A DNA stretch of 64,000 nucleotides. Source: Thiocapsa rosea. GTDB lineage: Bacteria; Pseudomonadota; Gammaproteobacteria; Chromatiales; Chromatiaceae. Position numbers and translations under genes: made by a program. Every line of letters begins with the position of its first letter. Position 1 is the first letter of the stretch. Of this stretch, positions 18,180-28,127 are shown one piece after another. Location of the stretch: NCBI RefSeq assembly GCF_003634315.1, contig NZ_RBXL01000001.1, positions 3,452,501-3,516,500 of the forward strand. The letters run 5' to 3'. The notes beneath the pieces were generated by a model. It ran no database searches and was not told where the DNA came from. It worked only from the letters and a program-made list of their open reading frames with translations.

Positions 18180-19724
18180 ATGGCTAAGGCAACGTTTGAA
18201 GTTCCCGAGCTGAGTCAGTACCTCGACGTCCCGCCCGTGACGCCGCAGACCATGGCTCACAGCAAGCCGTTCGTGGCCAAGCCCGAGTTCCAAGCGCCTC
18301 TCGGCTTTCCCGGCGAGCTTATGGACGACTGGCAGGAGAAGGCCCTCGATAAGATGGGCGAGCTCCTCGGAAAATATCGCTCGTTGCGGGTCTACCTGGA
18401 CTCCTGCGTCAAATGCGGCTCGTGCACCGACAAGTGTCATTACTATCTCGGGACCAAGGACCCGAAGAACATGCCGGTTGGTCGGCAGGACCTGATGCGC
18501 AAGGTCTACCGGCGCTATTTCACCCTGGCCGGAAAGCTGTTTCCGAAACTGGTCGGGGCCGAGGACTTCACCAAAGACGTGCTCGATGATTGGTATAGCT
18601 ACTTCCACCAATGTTCACAGTGTCGACGCTGCTCGGTCTTCTGTCCCTACGGGATCGACACGGCCGAGATCTCCATGGCGGCGCGCGAGATCATGGACAG
18701 CATCGGTGTGGGTCAGAAGTACTGCAACGAGATCATCGGCAAGGTCTATACGATCGGCAACAATCTGGGTCTGCCCGGACCCGCATTGAGGGACACGCTG
18801 GAGGGCTTGGAAGAGGATGTCTTCGACGAAACGGGCGTCGCCGTGCGCTATCCGATCGATCAGGTCGGTGCCGATATCCTGCTCGTCACGCCCTCGGCGG
18901 ACTTCTTCGCCGAGCCCCATGTCGACGGATTGATCGGCTACGGCAAGGTCTTTCACGAGGCCGGTGTGACCTGGACGCTCAGCTCGCATGCCTCCGAGGC
19001 GGCGAACTTCGGCATGTTCATCGGCTCTTACGACAACATGCGTCGGGTCGCCCAGCGTATCCGCGAGGCCGCCATCGAGCTCAAGGTCAAGCGCATCGTT
19101 TTCGGTGAATGCGGTCACGCGTGGCGGGTCGCCTACAGCTTTCTGAACACCTTGGCCGGACCCTGGGACTTTCTCGATCCGCGTTATCCGGTGCCGCAGC
19201 ACATCTGCGAGTTCACCTACAACCTGATTCAGGAAGGCAAGTTGACGTTCGACAAGGGCGAGAACGACGACAAGGTTCTCACCTATCACGACAGCTGCAA
19301 TGTCGCCCGCGCCTCGCGCATGGGCGATACGCCCGGCGGGCAGTTCGAGATCCCGCGCGCCATCATCCGGGCGACCTGCAATCACTTCTACGACATGGAC
19401 GAAGATACGATCCGCGACCGGACCTTCTGCTGCGGCGGCGGTGGCGGATTGTTGACCGACGACCTGATGGAGTTGCGTGTGAAAGGCGCCAAGCCACGCG
19501 TGGAGGCGCTGAACAACGTGATGCTCGAAAAAGGCGTCACGCATATGGCCGCCATCTGCGCCATCTGCAAAAGCCAGTTCACGAAGGTCCTGCCGTATTA
19601 CGGTATGGAGATGGATCAGATCGTCAGTCTGCACCAATTGGTATCGAACGCCATCGTGCTGACCCCCTCCCTGGACGGCGAGGACGACGAGGACGACGAA
19701 GAAGAGGCAGAGGAGGCCGCCTGA
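18180..19724 (+). CDS. dsrK: DsrK, HdrD-like iron-sulfur subunit of DsrMKJOP
   Basis: 514 residues. Two ferredoxin-type cluster motifs are visible: C76-x2-C79-x2-C82-x3-C86 (CVKCGSCTDKC) and CSQCRRCSVFC near residue 145. CCG-type cysteine motifs for the noncubane cluster follow (CNVARA, FCCGGGGG, ICAICK). DsrK is the heterodisulfide-reductase-like catalytic subunit that interacts with DsrC. The C-terminus is an unusual acidic run of Glu/Asp. Confidence 0.97.
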   Translation: MAKATFEVPELSQYLDVPPVTPQTMAHSKPFVAKPEFQAPLGFPGELMDDWQEKALDKMGELLGKYRSLRVYLDSCVKCGSCTDKCHYYLGTKDPKNMPVGRQDLMRKVYRRYFTLAGKLFPKLVGAEDFTKDVLDDWYSYFHQCSQCRRCSVFCPYGIDTAEISMAAREIMDSIGVGQKYCNEIIGKVYTIGNNLGLPGPALRDTLEGLEEDVFDETGVAVRYPIDQVGADILLVTPSADFFAEPHVDGLIGYGKVFHEAGVTWTLSSHASEAANFGMFIGSYDNMRRVAQRIREAAIELKVKRIVFGECGHAWRVAYSFLNTLAGPWDFLDPRYPVPQHICEFTYNLIQEGKLTFDKGENDDKVLTYHDSCNVARASRMGDTPGGQFEIPRAIIRATCNHFYDMDEDTIRDRTFCCGGGGGLLTDDLMELRVKGAKPRVEALNNVMLEKGVTHMAAICAICKSQFTKVLPYYGMEMDQIVSLHQLVSNAIVLTPSLDGEDDEDDEEEAEEAA

Positions 19725-19836
19725 ACCGGCAGGCTTGCGTCGCGAGGCGCAGGTTTCCCCGAAGGCCCCGAGCTGCGAGCTGATACGAGCCCCCTGACGA
19801 TGTATCAGGGTTCAACCGGTACGGAGAGTGATCGAC

Positions 19837-21801
19837 ATGGCGACTTCAACCGACGAAATGAAGACCAAACCTTCCTGGCGCCGTTTCGAGGACGGTCAGC
19901 ACGAGTGGGAGAAGTGGACGGATAAGATCTTCGTTCAGGACACCTCCCACAAGTGTCCGACCTACGTCCACAAGACACCGCCGTGTCAGGGCAGCTGTCC
20001 GTCGGGCGAGGATATTCGCGGCTGGCTGCAGATCGTGCGCGGAATGGAGAAGCCGCCGGTCGGGATGGACTGGCAGGAATATGCCTTCCGCCGTTCGACC
20101 GACGCCAACCCCTTCCCCTCGATGATGGGACGCGTCTGTCCGGCGCCCTGTCAGGACGGCTGTAATCGCAACGCGCTCGAAGACTTCGTCGGGATCAACG
20201 CCGTCGAGCAGTTCATCGGCGACACCGCCATCGAGAAGGGCTACCGGTTCGAGGCTGCACCGACCGACACCGGCAAGCGCGTCGCCATCATCGGCGGCGG
20301 CCCGGCCGGCCTTGCAGCGGCCTACCAGCTGCGCCGCAAAGGGCACGGCGCGACCATCTTCGAGGCCAACGAGGGTCTCGGCGGGATGTTCTTCTACGGC
20401 ATCCCGGGCTATCGCGTGCCGCGCGACAAGCTCAACGCCGAGATCCAGCGCATCCTCGACATGGGTCAGATCGAGGTCCGCCTGAAGACCAAGGTCGGTA
20501 CCGATGTCACCGTCGAGCAGCTCGAGAAGGAGTTCGACGCGGTGCTCTGGGCGATCGGCTGTCAGAGCGGTCGCGGGCTGCCTGTCCCGGGTTGGCAAGG
20601 CACGCCGAACTGCGTCTCGGGTGTCGCCTTTCTGAAGGCTTTCAACGAAGGCCGCATGAAGATCACCGCCGAGAAGGTCGTCTGCGTCGGCGGCGGCGAC
20701 ACCTCGATCGACGTCGTCTCGGTTGCACGCCGGCTCGGTCATATCACCAAGACCGGTCCGAAGGATCTGCCCGAGACCGTCATCCACGACGGCTATGTCG
20801 CGCATGATGCGGCCATGACTGCCGCGGCCGAAGGCGCCGAGGTCACGCTGACCTCGCTGTTTACGCGCGACAAGATGACGGCCTCCGAGCACGAGGTTCA
20901 CGATGCGACCCACGAAGGCGTGACCATCCTGGACGGCGTCATGCCCCTGGAAGTCATGCTCGGCGAGAACGGGCGGGCCACCGGACTGCGCGTCGCCGAT
21001 TGCCAAATGGTCGACGGTCGTCCGACCCCCGTCGAAGGGACCGAGCGCGTCCTCGCGGCCGATCTCATCGTCGCTGCAATCGGTCAGGGTGGCGATCTGT
21101 CCGGTCTCGAGGAGCTCGACAACGGGCGCGGTCTGATGAACGCCGACAAGTTCTATCAGGTGCCGAACAAGCCCGGCCACTTCGTCGCCGGCGACATCAT
21201 CCGCCCGCATCTGTTGACGACGGCCATCGGCCAGGCCTCCATTGCGGTCGACTCCATCGACGAATATGTCCGTCAGGTCGAGCACAAGCGTCGCCCCAAG
21301 GTCGACGTGCATCACTTCAATCTGCTCGAGAAGATGACCGAGGCAAACCTCGCGCCCGAGGCATTCGTCCCCGACGAGCGCGGCGATATGCGCGGAACCT
21401 CGAGCGCGAACTACGCGATCCATAACTACGAGGATCGTTCGGGTGCCGAGGTCATCCCGCACGAGGAACTCTTCCTCGGTCACTTCAACTTCCATGCACG
21501 CAATCTGCGCAAGGAAGAGGTGCCGAGCTCCGATGACGTGCTGGGCCACTTCAAGGAGCGGGTGATCGGTCTCGCCGAGGCCGAGGCGATCGACGAGGCC
21601 AAGCGCTGCATGAGCTGCGGCATGTGCTTCGAGTGCGACAACTGCGTCATCTTCTGCCCGCAGGATGCCGTCTTCCGGGTCGACAAGAACAGCCGAACCA
21701 CCGGACGCTATGTCGACACCGACTATGCCAAGTGCATCGGCTGTCATATCTGCGCCGATGTCTGCCCGACCGGCTACATCAAGATGGGTCTCGGCGAGTA
21801 A
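19837..21801 (+). CDS. dsrL: DsrL, FAD-dependent NAD(P)H oxidoreductase
   Basis: 654 residues, GltD-like. The order is N-terminal Cys cluster region (CPTYVHKTPPCQGSCPSGED), FAD GxGxxG site (IIGGGPAGLAAA, residues ~150), NAD(P)H site (VCVGGGDTSIDVV) and a C-terminal ferredoxin domain with two [4Fe-4S] motifs (CMSCGMCFECDNC; CIGCHICADVC). It takes electrons from DsrAB during sulfur oxidation. I chose ATG 19837 (GGAGA nine bases upstream) over the GTG at 19828. Confidence 0.97.
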   Translation: MATSTDEMKTKPSWRRFEDGQHEWEKWTDKIFVQDTSHKCPTYVHKTPPCQGSCPSGEDIRGWLQIVRGMEKPPVGMDWQEYAFRRSTDANPFPSMMGRVCPAPCQDGCNRNALEDFVGINAVEQFIGDTAIEKGYRFEAAPTDTGKRVAIIGGGPAGLAAAYQLRRKGHGATIFEANEGLGGMFFYGIPGYRVPRDKLNAEIQRILDMGQIEVRLKTKVGTDVTVEQLEKEFDAVLWAIGCQSGRGLPVPGWQGTPNCVSGVAFLKAFNEGRMKITAEKVVCVGGGDTSIDVVSVARRLGHITKTGPKDLPETVIHDGYVAHDAAMTAAAEGAEVTLTSLFTRDKMTASEHEVHDATHEGVTILDGVMPLEVMLGENGRATGLRVADCQMVDGRPTPVEGTERVLAADLIVAAIGQGGDLSGLEELDNGRGLMNADKFYQVPNKPGHFVAGDIIRPHLLTTAIGQASIAVDSIDEYVRQVEHKRRPKVDVHHFNLLEKMTEANLAPEAFVPDERGDMRGTSSANYAIHNYEDRSGAEVIPHEELFLGHFNFHARNLRKEEVPSSDDVLGHFKERVIGLAEAEAIDEAKRCMSCGMCFECDNCVIFCPQDAVFRVDKNSRTTGRYVDTDYAKCIGCHICADVCPTGYIKMGLGE

Positions 21802-21818
21802 GCACAGTGGAGGCGTCG

Positions 21819-22292
21819 ATGGCAAAAGCCGCAGTGAGAGCTGGCCTCGTCGCCGTTGGATTGGCTTGGGTGCTGGTCGCCCAAGTCGTCCTGGCGGCCG
21901 ACGCGAAGACCTATGTACTCGAGGGATCCAAGGCGGCGGCCTTGGAGTCCTGTGTCGAGCCCACCGACGTGATGCGTCGCAAGCATATGGAGCTCATCAA
22001 GCACCAGCGCGACGAGACGGTCCACGGTGGAATTCGCTCCAGCAAGCACAGTCTCGCCGGTTGTGTGGAGTGCCACATCCGCTCCGACGCGGATCATGTG
22101 CCGCAACCGATTCATCGCAAGGACGAGTTCTGCGGCGCCTGTCATGCCTTCACAGCCGTCAACCTGAACTGCTTCGACTGCCACGCGTCCGTGCCCAAAG
22201 GCCCGGGCGCCGAGCAGGCGTCGCACGCCGCCTTCCAAGCTGTCGGTGCGGATCGATCGGTTCAGGCTCGACCTGATGGGGAAGACCACTGA
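21819..22292 (+). CDS. dsrJ: DsrJ, periplasmic triheme cytochrome c
   Basis: 157 residues with an N-terminal signal/anchor helix (residues ~6-27) and exactly three CxxCH heme motifs: CVECH, CGACH and CFDCH. It is the periplasmic electron-transfer subunit of DsrMKJOP. GTGGAGG precedes the ATG. The next gene starts one base after its TGA. Confidence 0.96.
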   Translation: MAKAAVRAGLVAVGLAWVLVAQVVLAADAKTYVLEGSKAAALESCVEPTDVMRRKHMELIKHQRDETVHGGIRSSKHSLAGCVECHIRSDADHVPQPIHRKDEFCGACHAFTAVNLNCFDCHASVPKGPGAEQASHAAFQAVGADRSVQARPDGEDH

Positions 22293-22293
22293 G

Positions 22294-23091
22294 ATGAAAG
22301 ATCACCACGAACCAACCGATCCGACCGACGCCGGTCCTGCCGATTCCGGACGCCGGGCCTTCATGGGCGTCGCCGCCGGTATCACGGCCGCCGTCGTCGC
22401 GCCGGGGGTTGTCCTTCATTCGGTCACAGCCGCCCCGCGTTCGGAGGCGGTGACCAGCGACGTGCGCTGGGGTCTTCTGATCGACACGGCCAAATGTGTC
22501 GACGGCTGTTCGGCCTGTGTCGATGCCTGCGACCGCGAGAACGGACTGAATCTTCAAAACAAACCCGCGAGCGCGTCGCAGGAACACTGGGACGACCAGA
22601 AAGCGGTCTGGATCCGCAAGGTCCAGCTCCAGGACAACCAGACCGGGCGTGTCACCAACCTTCCGCTGATGTGCCAGCATTGCGAGCATCCGCCATGCGT
22701 GGATGTCTGCCCGACCGGCGCCTCGTTCAAGCGCGCCGACGGCATCGTCATGGTCGACCGTCATACCTGCATCGGTTGCCGCTACTGCATGATGGCCTGC
22801 CCCTACAAGGCACGCAGCTTCATCCACAAGGCGGTTGAGGATCAACTCACCCGTGTGCCCCGCGGCAAGGGATGCGTGGAGAGCTGCAACCTCTGTGTTC
22901 ATCGGCGCGATTTCGGCGAAGACTCGACCGCGTGTGTCGATGCTTGTCGCGAGGCCGGGCACGAGGCGATCGTCTTCGGCGACCTCAAAGATCCCGAAAG
23001 CAGCATCCGAAAGCATCTCGCCGAGATGGCGAGTCGGCAGATCCGAGAAGATCTGAGCTTGAATACGGGCGTTCGGTATTCCGGAATCTGA
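22294..23091 (+). CDS. dsrO: DsrO, Tat-exported ferredoxin subunit
   Basis: 265 residues with a twin-arginine signal (SGRRAFMGVAAGITAAVV, residues ~19-36). Four cysteine clusters of [4Fe-4S] type follow (CVDGCSACVDAC, CQHCEHPPCVDVC, CIGCRYCMMAC, CVESCNLC with a later CVDAC). DsrO pairs with DsrJ and DsrP on the periplasmic side. I use the ATG at 22294, directly after the dsrJ stop. Confidence 0.96.
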   Translation: MKDHHEPTDPTDAGPADSGRRAFMGVAAGITAAVVAPGVVLHSVTAAPRSEAVTSDVRWGLLIDTAKCVDGCSACVDACDRENGLNLQNKPASASQEHWDDQKAVWIRKVQLQDNQTGRVTNLPLMCQHCEHPPCVDVCPTGASFKRADGIVMVDRHTCIGCRYCMMACPYKARSFIHKAVEDQLTRVPRGKGCVESCNLCVHRRDFGEDSTACVDACREAGHEAIVFGDLKDPESSIRKHLAEMASRQIREDLSLNTGVRYSGI

Positions 23092-23112
23092 CCTGGGCGA
23101 GGTGAGCAGGAC

Positions 23113-24366
23113 ATGAAGCGAATCATCTATCGCGAGTGGCGCATTCCGCCCGCTCGGTACTGGGGCCTCCTCGGCATTCTCGCCTCGGTTGTCGTTATCG
23201 GCGCGCTCGCCTTCGCTTACATGGAGCACGAAGGCCATTGGGTCACCGGGATGAGTAACTCGGTGGTCTGGGGTACGCCCCATGTGTTTGCCGTATTTCT
23301 GATCATTTCGGCCTCCGGCGCGCTGAATATCGCCTCCATCGGGACCGTCTTCCGCAAGCCGCTCTACAAGCCGCTCGGGCGGCTCTCCGGCCTGCTCTCC
23401 GCAGCGCTTCTGATGGGCGGTCTGCTGGTGCTGGTGCTCGATCTCGGGCGCCCCGAGCGCTTGGTCGTGGCAATGACCACCTACAACTTCCGCTCGATCT
23501 TTGCGTGGAATATCTTCCTGTACTCGGGATTCATGGCGATCGTCATCGCCTACCTCTGGAGCATGGCGGATCGCCACGGCGAGCCTTACAACCGGCCCAT
23601 CGGGATCCTCGCGACCTTTTGGCGGCTGGCCTTGACGACGGGCACCGGCGCCATCTTCGGCTTTCTGGTCGCGCGTCAGGCTTATGACGCGGCTATCCTT
23701 GCGCCCATGTTCGTCGTGATGTCCTTCGCCTATGGTCTGGCCATCTTCATGCTGGTGATGATGTTCACCTTCACGGAGGAAGGTCGTCCCATCGGCGAAC
23801 GTATCCTGTGTCGGCTCAAGAATCTGCTCGGTATCTTTATCCTGGGCGTGTTCTACTTCACGCTGGTCTATCACCTGACCAAGCTCTACGGCGCAAAGAA
23901 CCATGATCTGGTCGGGTGGCTCCTGCTCGACGGCGGCATCTATACCTTCATGTTCTGGGTCGGCTGGGTCCTGGTCGGCGGACTCATGCCGCTCGGGATC
24001 ATCTACCACCCGGTGCTGAGCAAAGACAGAACCTGGATTGCCGCTGCGTGCGGCTTGGTGATCGTCGGCGGATTGGCCAGCATGTATGTGATCATCATCG
24101 GCAGCCAGGCGTATCCGATGCAGATGTTCCCCGGTCATACGGTGCTCGCCTCGGGTTTCTTCGACGGCGTGCAGGGCGAGGCGTCGCGTTACTCCCCGAC
24201 GATTCCCGAGGTCCTGCTCGGACTCGGCGGTGTGGCGATTGCCCTCTTGATCACCTCCGTAGGCGTACGGGTCTTGCAGTTCCTCCCCGAGTCGCTCGCA
24301 GACGATGTCCTGCCGGTCGACGAGGAAAAGATCGTGGAGCAAGGTCCGGCAGGCGCCAAGGCCTGA
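23113..24366 (+). CDS. dsrP: DsrP, NrfD-family integral membrane subunit
   Basis: 417 residues with about ten hydrophobic helices, of the NrfD/PsrC family that exchanges electrons with quinone. It completes the DsrMKJOP transmembrane complex. It follows dsrO by 21 bp. A 138-bp gap with no recognisable signal separates it from dsrN. Confidence 0.96.
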   Translation: MKRIIYREWRIPPARYWGLLGILASVVVIGALAFAYMEHEGHWVTGMSNSVVWGTPHVFAVFLIISASGALNIASIGTVFRKPLYKPLGRLSGLLSAALLMGGLLVLVLDLGRPERLVVAMTTYNFRSIFAWNIFLYSGFMAIVIAYLWSMADRHGEPYNRPIGILATFWRLALTTGTGAIFGFLVARQAYDAAILAPMFVVMSFAYGLAIFMLVMMFTFTEEGRPIGERILCRLKNLLGIFILGVFYFTLVYHLTKLYGAKNHDLVGWLLLDGGIYTFMFWVGWVLVGGLMPLGIIYHPVLSKDRTWIAAACGLVIVGGLASMYVIIIGSQAYPMQMFPGHTVLASGFFDGVQGEASRYSPTIPEVLLGLGGVAIALLITSVGVRVLQFLPESLADDVLPVDEEKIVEQGPAGAKA

Positions 24367-24504
24367 CGGCGGATCGGTCGGCCCGTTCGTCTCGGACGGC
24401 GCCGGCATGGCTTCATGTCGCCCGAGAGGCGCGCTACCGCCGAGCCTTTCGGATGCCTGCGGCCATCGAAATGACTTAGCAGTAATAGGTCGGGTGACAG
24501 TTCG

Positions 24505-25887
24505 ATGGCGCATCTCTACATCGCGGCGGCTCAAAAGTCGTCGGGCAAAACCACCCTTTCCATCGGTTTGTGTCGTGCTTGGCGTGACGCGGGCGTGCGC
24601 ATTCAGCCCTTCAAAAAGGGACCCGATTACATCGACCCGCTGTGGCTGACCGAGGCATCCTCGCGGTCCTGTTGCAACCTCGATTTCCACACCATGGGAC
24701 GCGAGGAGATCCGGGATGCCTTTGCGCGAGAGCTCGACACGGCCGATCTCGGGCTGATCGAAGGCAATGTCGGCCTCTTCGACAGCATCGATCCGACAGG
24801 CTCCAACAGCAACGCCGAGCTCGCCAAACTCTTGGGCGCACCGGTCGTTTTGGTGATCAACGCGCAGGGTATGGGGCGCGGCATCGTTCCCCTTCTGCTC
24901 GGTTATCAGGCGTTCGACCGCGATCTGAATCTCGCCGGGGTGATCCTCAACAAGGTCGGCGGGACGCGCCATGCCCGCAATCTCATCGCCGCGCTGGAGC
25001 ACTATACGGATCTGCCTGTGCTCGGCGTGATGCACCGCGACGACGACATCGAGATCGCCGAGCGACACTTGGGGCTGATGCCGAGCAACGAGGCGGAGGC
25101 CGCCGAGGCATGGATCGAGCGCATCCGGGGGCGTGTCGCCGAACAGGTCGACCTGAGCCGGATGCTCGCGATCGCCGAGGGCGTGCCGCGTCCGTCGCCC
25201 ATCCCGTGCGTGTCGTCGATTCACGTCCCTGCCGGGGATGTGGTGCGCATCGGCGTCGCGCGTGACGCCGCCTTCGGCTTCTACTATCCGGACGATCTGC
25301 GTGCCCTTGCCGATGCGGGTGCCGAGCTGGTCGAGTTCAGCCCGCTTGCCGATCGGACGCTACCCGCGCTCGATGCCCTCTACATCGGCGGGGGGTTCCC
25401 TGAGTGTCGCATGGCGGAGTTGGAGGCGAACCGCGGGATGCGCGAGGAGATCGCTGATTTCATCGCGCGAGGCGGGCCGGTCTACGCCGAATGCGGCGGG
25501 CTCATGTATCTGTGCGAGGCGATCGACTGGAATGGCGAGCGGCGCGCAATGGTCGGCGCGCTCGAGGCCGAGGTCCGGATGCACCCCAGAGCCCAGGGGC
25601 GCGGGTATGTGCGTCTTCGGGAGACTTCGGATTTCCCGTGGCCGGATGGGGCAGTCGGCGCACCCTGCGAGATCCCCGCACATGAGTTTCACCATTCCGC
25701 GGTCGTCGCGCCTGACCCCTCCTGGCGATACGGCTATGATGTGCTGCGAGGTGTGGGAATCGACGGTGCACATGACGGGGTTGTCCAAGGTCATCTGCTG
25801 GCCTGTTACAGTCACCTCAGAGACGTGGGCGGTGTCGGCTGGACACGGCGCTTTGTCGCGCATGTTCGGCGCTGTCTCGGCGGTTGA
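24505..25887 (+). CDS. dsrN: DsrN, siroheme amidase (cobyrinate a,c-diamide synthase family)
   Basis: 460 residues. An N-terminal ATPase domain carries SSGKTTLSIGL and DYIDPLW. The C-terminal glutamine amidotransferase domain has the nucleophile in VYAECGGLMYL. DsrN amidates siroheme to the form used by DsrAB. Its length and two-domain order are those of CbiA-type enzymes; the dsr context identifies it as DsrN. Confidence 0.95.
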   Translation: MAHLYIAAAQKSSGKTTLSIGLCRAWRDAGVRIQPFKKGPDYIDPLWLTEASSRSCCNLDFHTMGREEIRDAFARELDTADLGLIEGNVGLFDSIDPTGSNSNAELAKLLGAPVVLVINAQGMGRGIVPLLLGYQAFDRDLNLAGVILNKVGGTRHARNLIAALEHYTDLPVLGVMHRDDDIEIAERHLGLMPSNEAEAAEAWIERIRGRVAEQVDLSRMLAIAEGVPRPSPIPCVSSIHVPAGDVVRIGVARDAAFGFYYPDDLRALADAGAELVEFSPLADRTLPALDALYIGGGFPECRMAELEANRGMREEIADFIARGGPVYAECGGLMYLCEAIDWNGERRAMVGALEAEVRMHPRAQGRGYVRLRETSDFPWPDGAVGAPCEIPAHEFHHSAVVAPDPSWRYGYDVLRGVGIDGAHDGVVQGHLLACYSHLRDVGGVGWTRRFVAHVRRCLGG

Positions 25888-26061
25888 TGATCGGCAGGAG
25901 TCTCGAGGCGACGAGCCGCATAGACAGAACGTATCGCGAGTCCGCGACCCGCGGAACACGCGCTTGAATCCGTGCAGATCGCTCCGAACGGGTTTGGAGC
26001 GGAGCCGATCGGACGCATGTCACGCGAATACACAACAGGACAACAGCACAAAAGGTTTCAG

Positions 26062-26376
26062 ATGTTCAAACTCACGACAGCAGCGGCCGATCAGGTGCTC
26101 AAGGCCGCCCAACAAGGCGGCACCGAGGGTATGTCATTGAGGTTGGCCGCGTTTCAAATGCCGGACGGGTCGATCGACTATCGGATCGGGTTCGACGAGC
26201 CGACCGAGGACGATATCCGCATGACCTGCGAGGGCGTGGATATCGTCATGACGCCCGAGCAGGTGCCTTTGCTCGACGAAACCACGATGGACTATGTGGA
26301 GATGGAGCCGGGTCAGTTTCGCTTTATCTTCATGAATCCGAAGGATCCGCACTACAAACCGCCGACCGATGTCTGA
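26062..26376 (+). CDS. dsrR: DsrR, IscA-like protein lacking the cluster cysteines
   Basis: 104 residues of the A-type iron-sulfur carrier fold. The conserved CxGxC pair of IscA is missing and only one Cys (MTCEGV) is present, as known for DsrR. It affects dsr expression post-transcriptionally in A. vinosum. I chose ATG 26062; the upstream open frame is not conserved in appearance. Confidence 0.93.
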   Translation: MFKLTTAAADQVLKAAQQGGTEGMSLRLAAFQMPDGSIDYRIGFDEPTEDDIRMTCEGVDIVMTPEQVPLLDETTMDYVEMEPGQFRFIFMNPKDPHYKPPTDV

Positions 26377-26397
26377 TCCGGATCGGAGCCCCTCGGC

Positions 26398-27513
26398 ATG
26401 GATCTCAGCAACGAAGACAGCTTCCGGCTGAACGTGCTGCTGGCCAATCGTCCGCAGGCCATCCGCATCGACGAATCCAAGCTGATCGTCTACGGTCTCG
26501 GCCCGCAGGGCGAGGCGACCGTGCGTCTCAACCCGAACGCACGTCCGGATCAATATCTGCGTCGCGTCAAAGAGCTTATTTCCGGTCACGTCCTGGGCTC
26601 GCCCGGCGGTTATCCCATCTATCTGCGCCGCTGGACCCGCATGGGCCAGATGCGCGACGAGAGCCTGGAACAACTGCTCCTGCTCGGCGAGCCGGAGGCC
26701 GTCGTGGCGGCCGTCTGCTCGCCCGGACTCACCGACGAGCTGGCTCGGCGCGCCTGGTGGGCCATGGAGGACGCGGAGAATGCCCGGCGCATGTTGGGCA
26801 ATCCGGCGATCGTCGCGGGGTCCATGGGGCGGATCCTGGTGGACTATCTCCTCGACTATCTCCCGTTCGAAACCGAGAGCGACAAGACCACCGAGTCGAT
26901 CCGTTTGATCCTCCTGACCGGTCTCCTCGACGCCGATCGGCGCGACGACCTGTGGAAGAAGGCCGCGCGCAAGCAGGTCTATCTCGTCGGTTTCCTGCAG
27001 GCCGTTCCGGACAACCTGCCGGGGGCAGAAGGCTCGGCGGCGCGCCCGCTTCCCGAGCCGATCCTGGCGCTCTCCGAGGCTGGAAACCCCTGTGCCGGGC
27101 TGCTCCGTCGGGTCTTTTCCTCTCCCGGACAGACCTTCCTTGCGACCGTCGCAACGGTGTTGTCGAAGCCACCTAGTCAGGACGTGGTGTCGGCGACCTT
27201 TGACTTGCTCAGAGACTATTTCGGTGCGCTGCGCCCGGAGGGTGACCCCGACCTTCCACTCTCGGATCTGATCGCGGAAGCCGAGCGCTTCGCAACACCG
27301 ACGAGCCCTGATCCCGACACGGCACGGCTGCTGCACGAGTACCCGGAGATGGCCCCGGAGGTCGCCGCCATGCGTATCCTATCGGGTGTCGGCTATGGAC
27401 TGATCCGCGCGGTCGCACTCGATCCCAGCGTCCTCGGCAGCCTTATGCGCCGAAAGCTGACGCCTGTTATCGACCCGCTCCAGGATCGCCTGCGCCTGCT
27501 CGCAAGACGCTGA
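26398..27513 (+). CDS. dsrS: DsrS, conserved cytoplasmic protein of the dsr cluster
   Basis: 371 residues, mostly helical, with no membrane segment or cofactor motif that I can see. It begins 21 bp after dsrR and ends the cluster, as dsrS does in A. vinosum, where it influences expression of other dsr genes. The call rests on position and size. Confidence 0.9.
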   Translation: MDLSNEDSFRLNVLLANRPQAIRIDESKLIVYGLGPQGEATVRLNPNARPDQYLRRVKELISGHVLGSPGGYPIYLRRWTRMGQMRDESLEQLLLLGEPEAVVAAVCSPGLTDELARRAWWAMEDAENARRMLGNPAIVAGSMGRILVDYLLDYLPFETESDKTTESIRLILLTGLLDADRRDDLWKKAARKQVYLVGFLQAVPDNLPGAEGSAARPLPEPILALSEAGNPCAGLLRRVFSSPGQTFLATVATVLSKPPSQDVVSATFDLLRDYFGALRPEGDPDLPLSDLIAEAERFATPTSPDPDTARLLHEYPEMAPEVAAMRILSGVGYGLIRAVALDPSVLGSLMRRKLTPVIDPLQDRLRLLARR

Positions 27514-27524
27514 TGATGCTCCGG

Positions 27525-27548
27525 GTGGTCGCTCATTAGAGCGACCAC
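27525..27548 (+). terminator. Hairpin downstream of dsrS
   Basis: Perfect 10-bp stem GTGGTCGCTC / GAGCGACCAC with loop ATTA, 11 bp after the dsrS stop. There is no T-run. Two weaker hairpins follow (GTGACA/TGTCAC at 27568-27590 and GTGGC/GCCAC near 27600-27620) in the 344-base gap before the next gene. Together they probably end the dsr transcript. Confidence 0.6.
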
Positions 27549-27857
27549 AGCATCCTCGAGGGGCTCGTGACATCCGCTCCGCTGTGTCACGCATGCCCCG
27601 TGGCACTCCGCGCCACGTGCCACGAGGGCCGAATTGACGAACGGGTCACTCCGCGTCGTCGGGTCAGCGAGGGAGTCATCCGAGGGTCGAGAGGGTCGAT
27701 GTCTTGACCGGCCGCGGCCGACGGGCGACCTCGTCGCCTTTTTCACCTGTGTCTTCTATGATTGTTTTTGACGATCGATAAGTTAATAACAATCGATTTT
27801 GAAGATTGATGTGCCGTCGCTATGCTCCTATGCAACACTTTGAAGAGGAGCACTCAC

Positions 27858-28067
27858 ATGGCTAAAACGATGACGTTCGCGATCCTGCATATGACGGTCG
27901 CCTTCAGCGTGGCCTACCTGTTGAGCGGCAGCCTCCTGGTCGGCGGGGCGATTGCCCTGGTCGAGCCCGCGATTAATACGGTTGTCTACTTCTTCCACGA
28001 GAAGGTGTGGGACCGCATCCGGCAACATCGCGCGCAAGGGCCTCCCGGCAGCCTGCTGCCCGTTTGA
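27858..28067 (+). CDS. DUF2061 membrane protein
   Basis: 69 residues with two hydrophobic segments (residues ~6-24 and ~27-45) and the HxxxW-type tail FFHEKVWDRIR typical of DUF2061. GAGGAG precedes ATG 27858. Function unknown. An AT-rich stretch just upstream (27755-27820) probably holds the promoter. Confidence 0.8.
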   Translation: MAKTMTFAILHMTVAFSVAYLLSGSLLVGGAIALVEPAINTVVYFFHEKVWDRIRQHRAQGPPGSLLPV

Positions 28068-28127
28068 GATCGCGCGGCTCGATCCTCGGATGCCCCGTTG
28101 GACCGCCCCGGAGACGGGCCGTACGGC

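Noticed and set aside
19846-21825. 659-codon frame antisense to dsrL
   Set aside because: Mirror of dsrL third-position bias, no domain.
22159-25224. 1021-codon frame antisense to dsrO, dsrP and dsrN
   Set aside because: The sense strand encodes three well-supported Dsr proteins; the antisense product has no domain.
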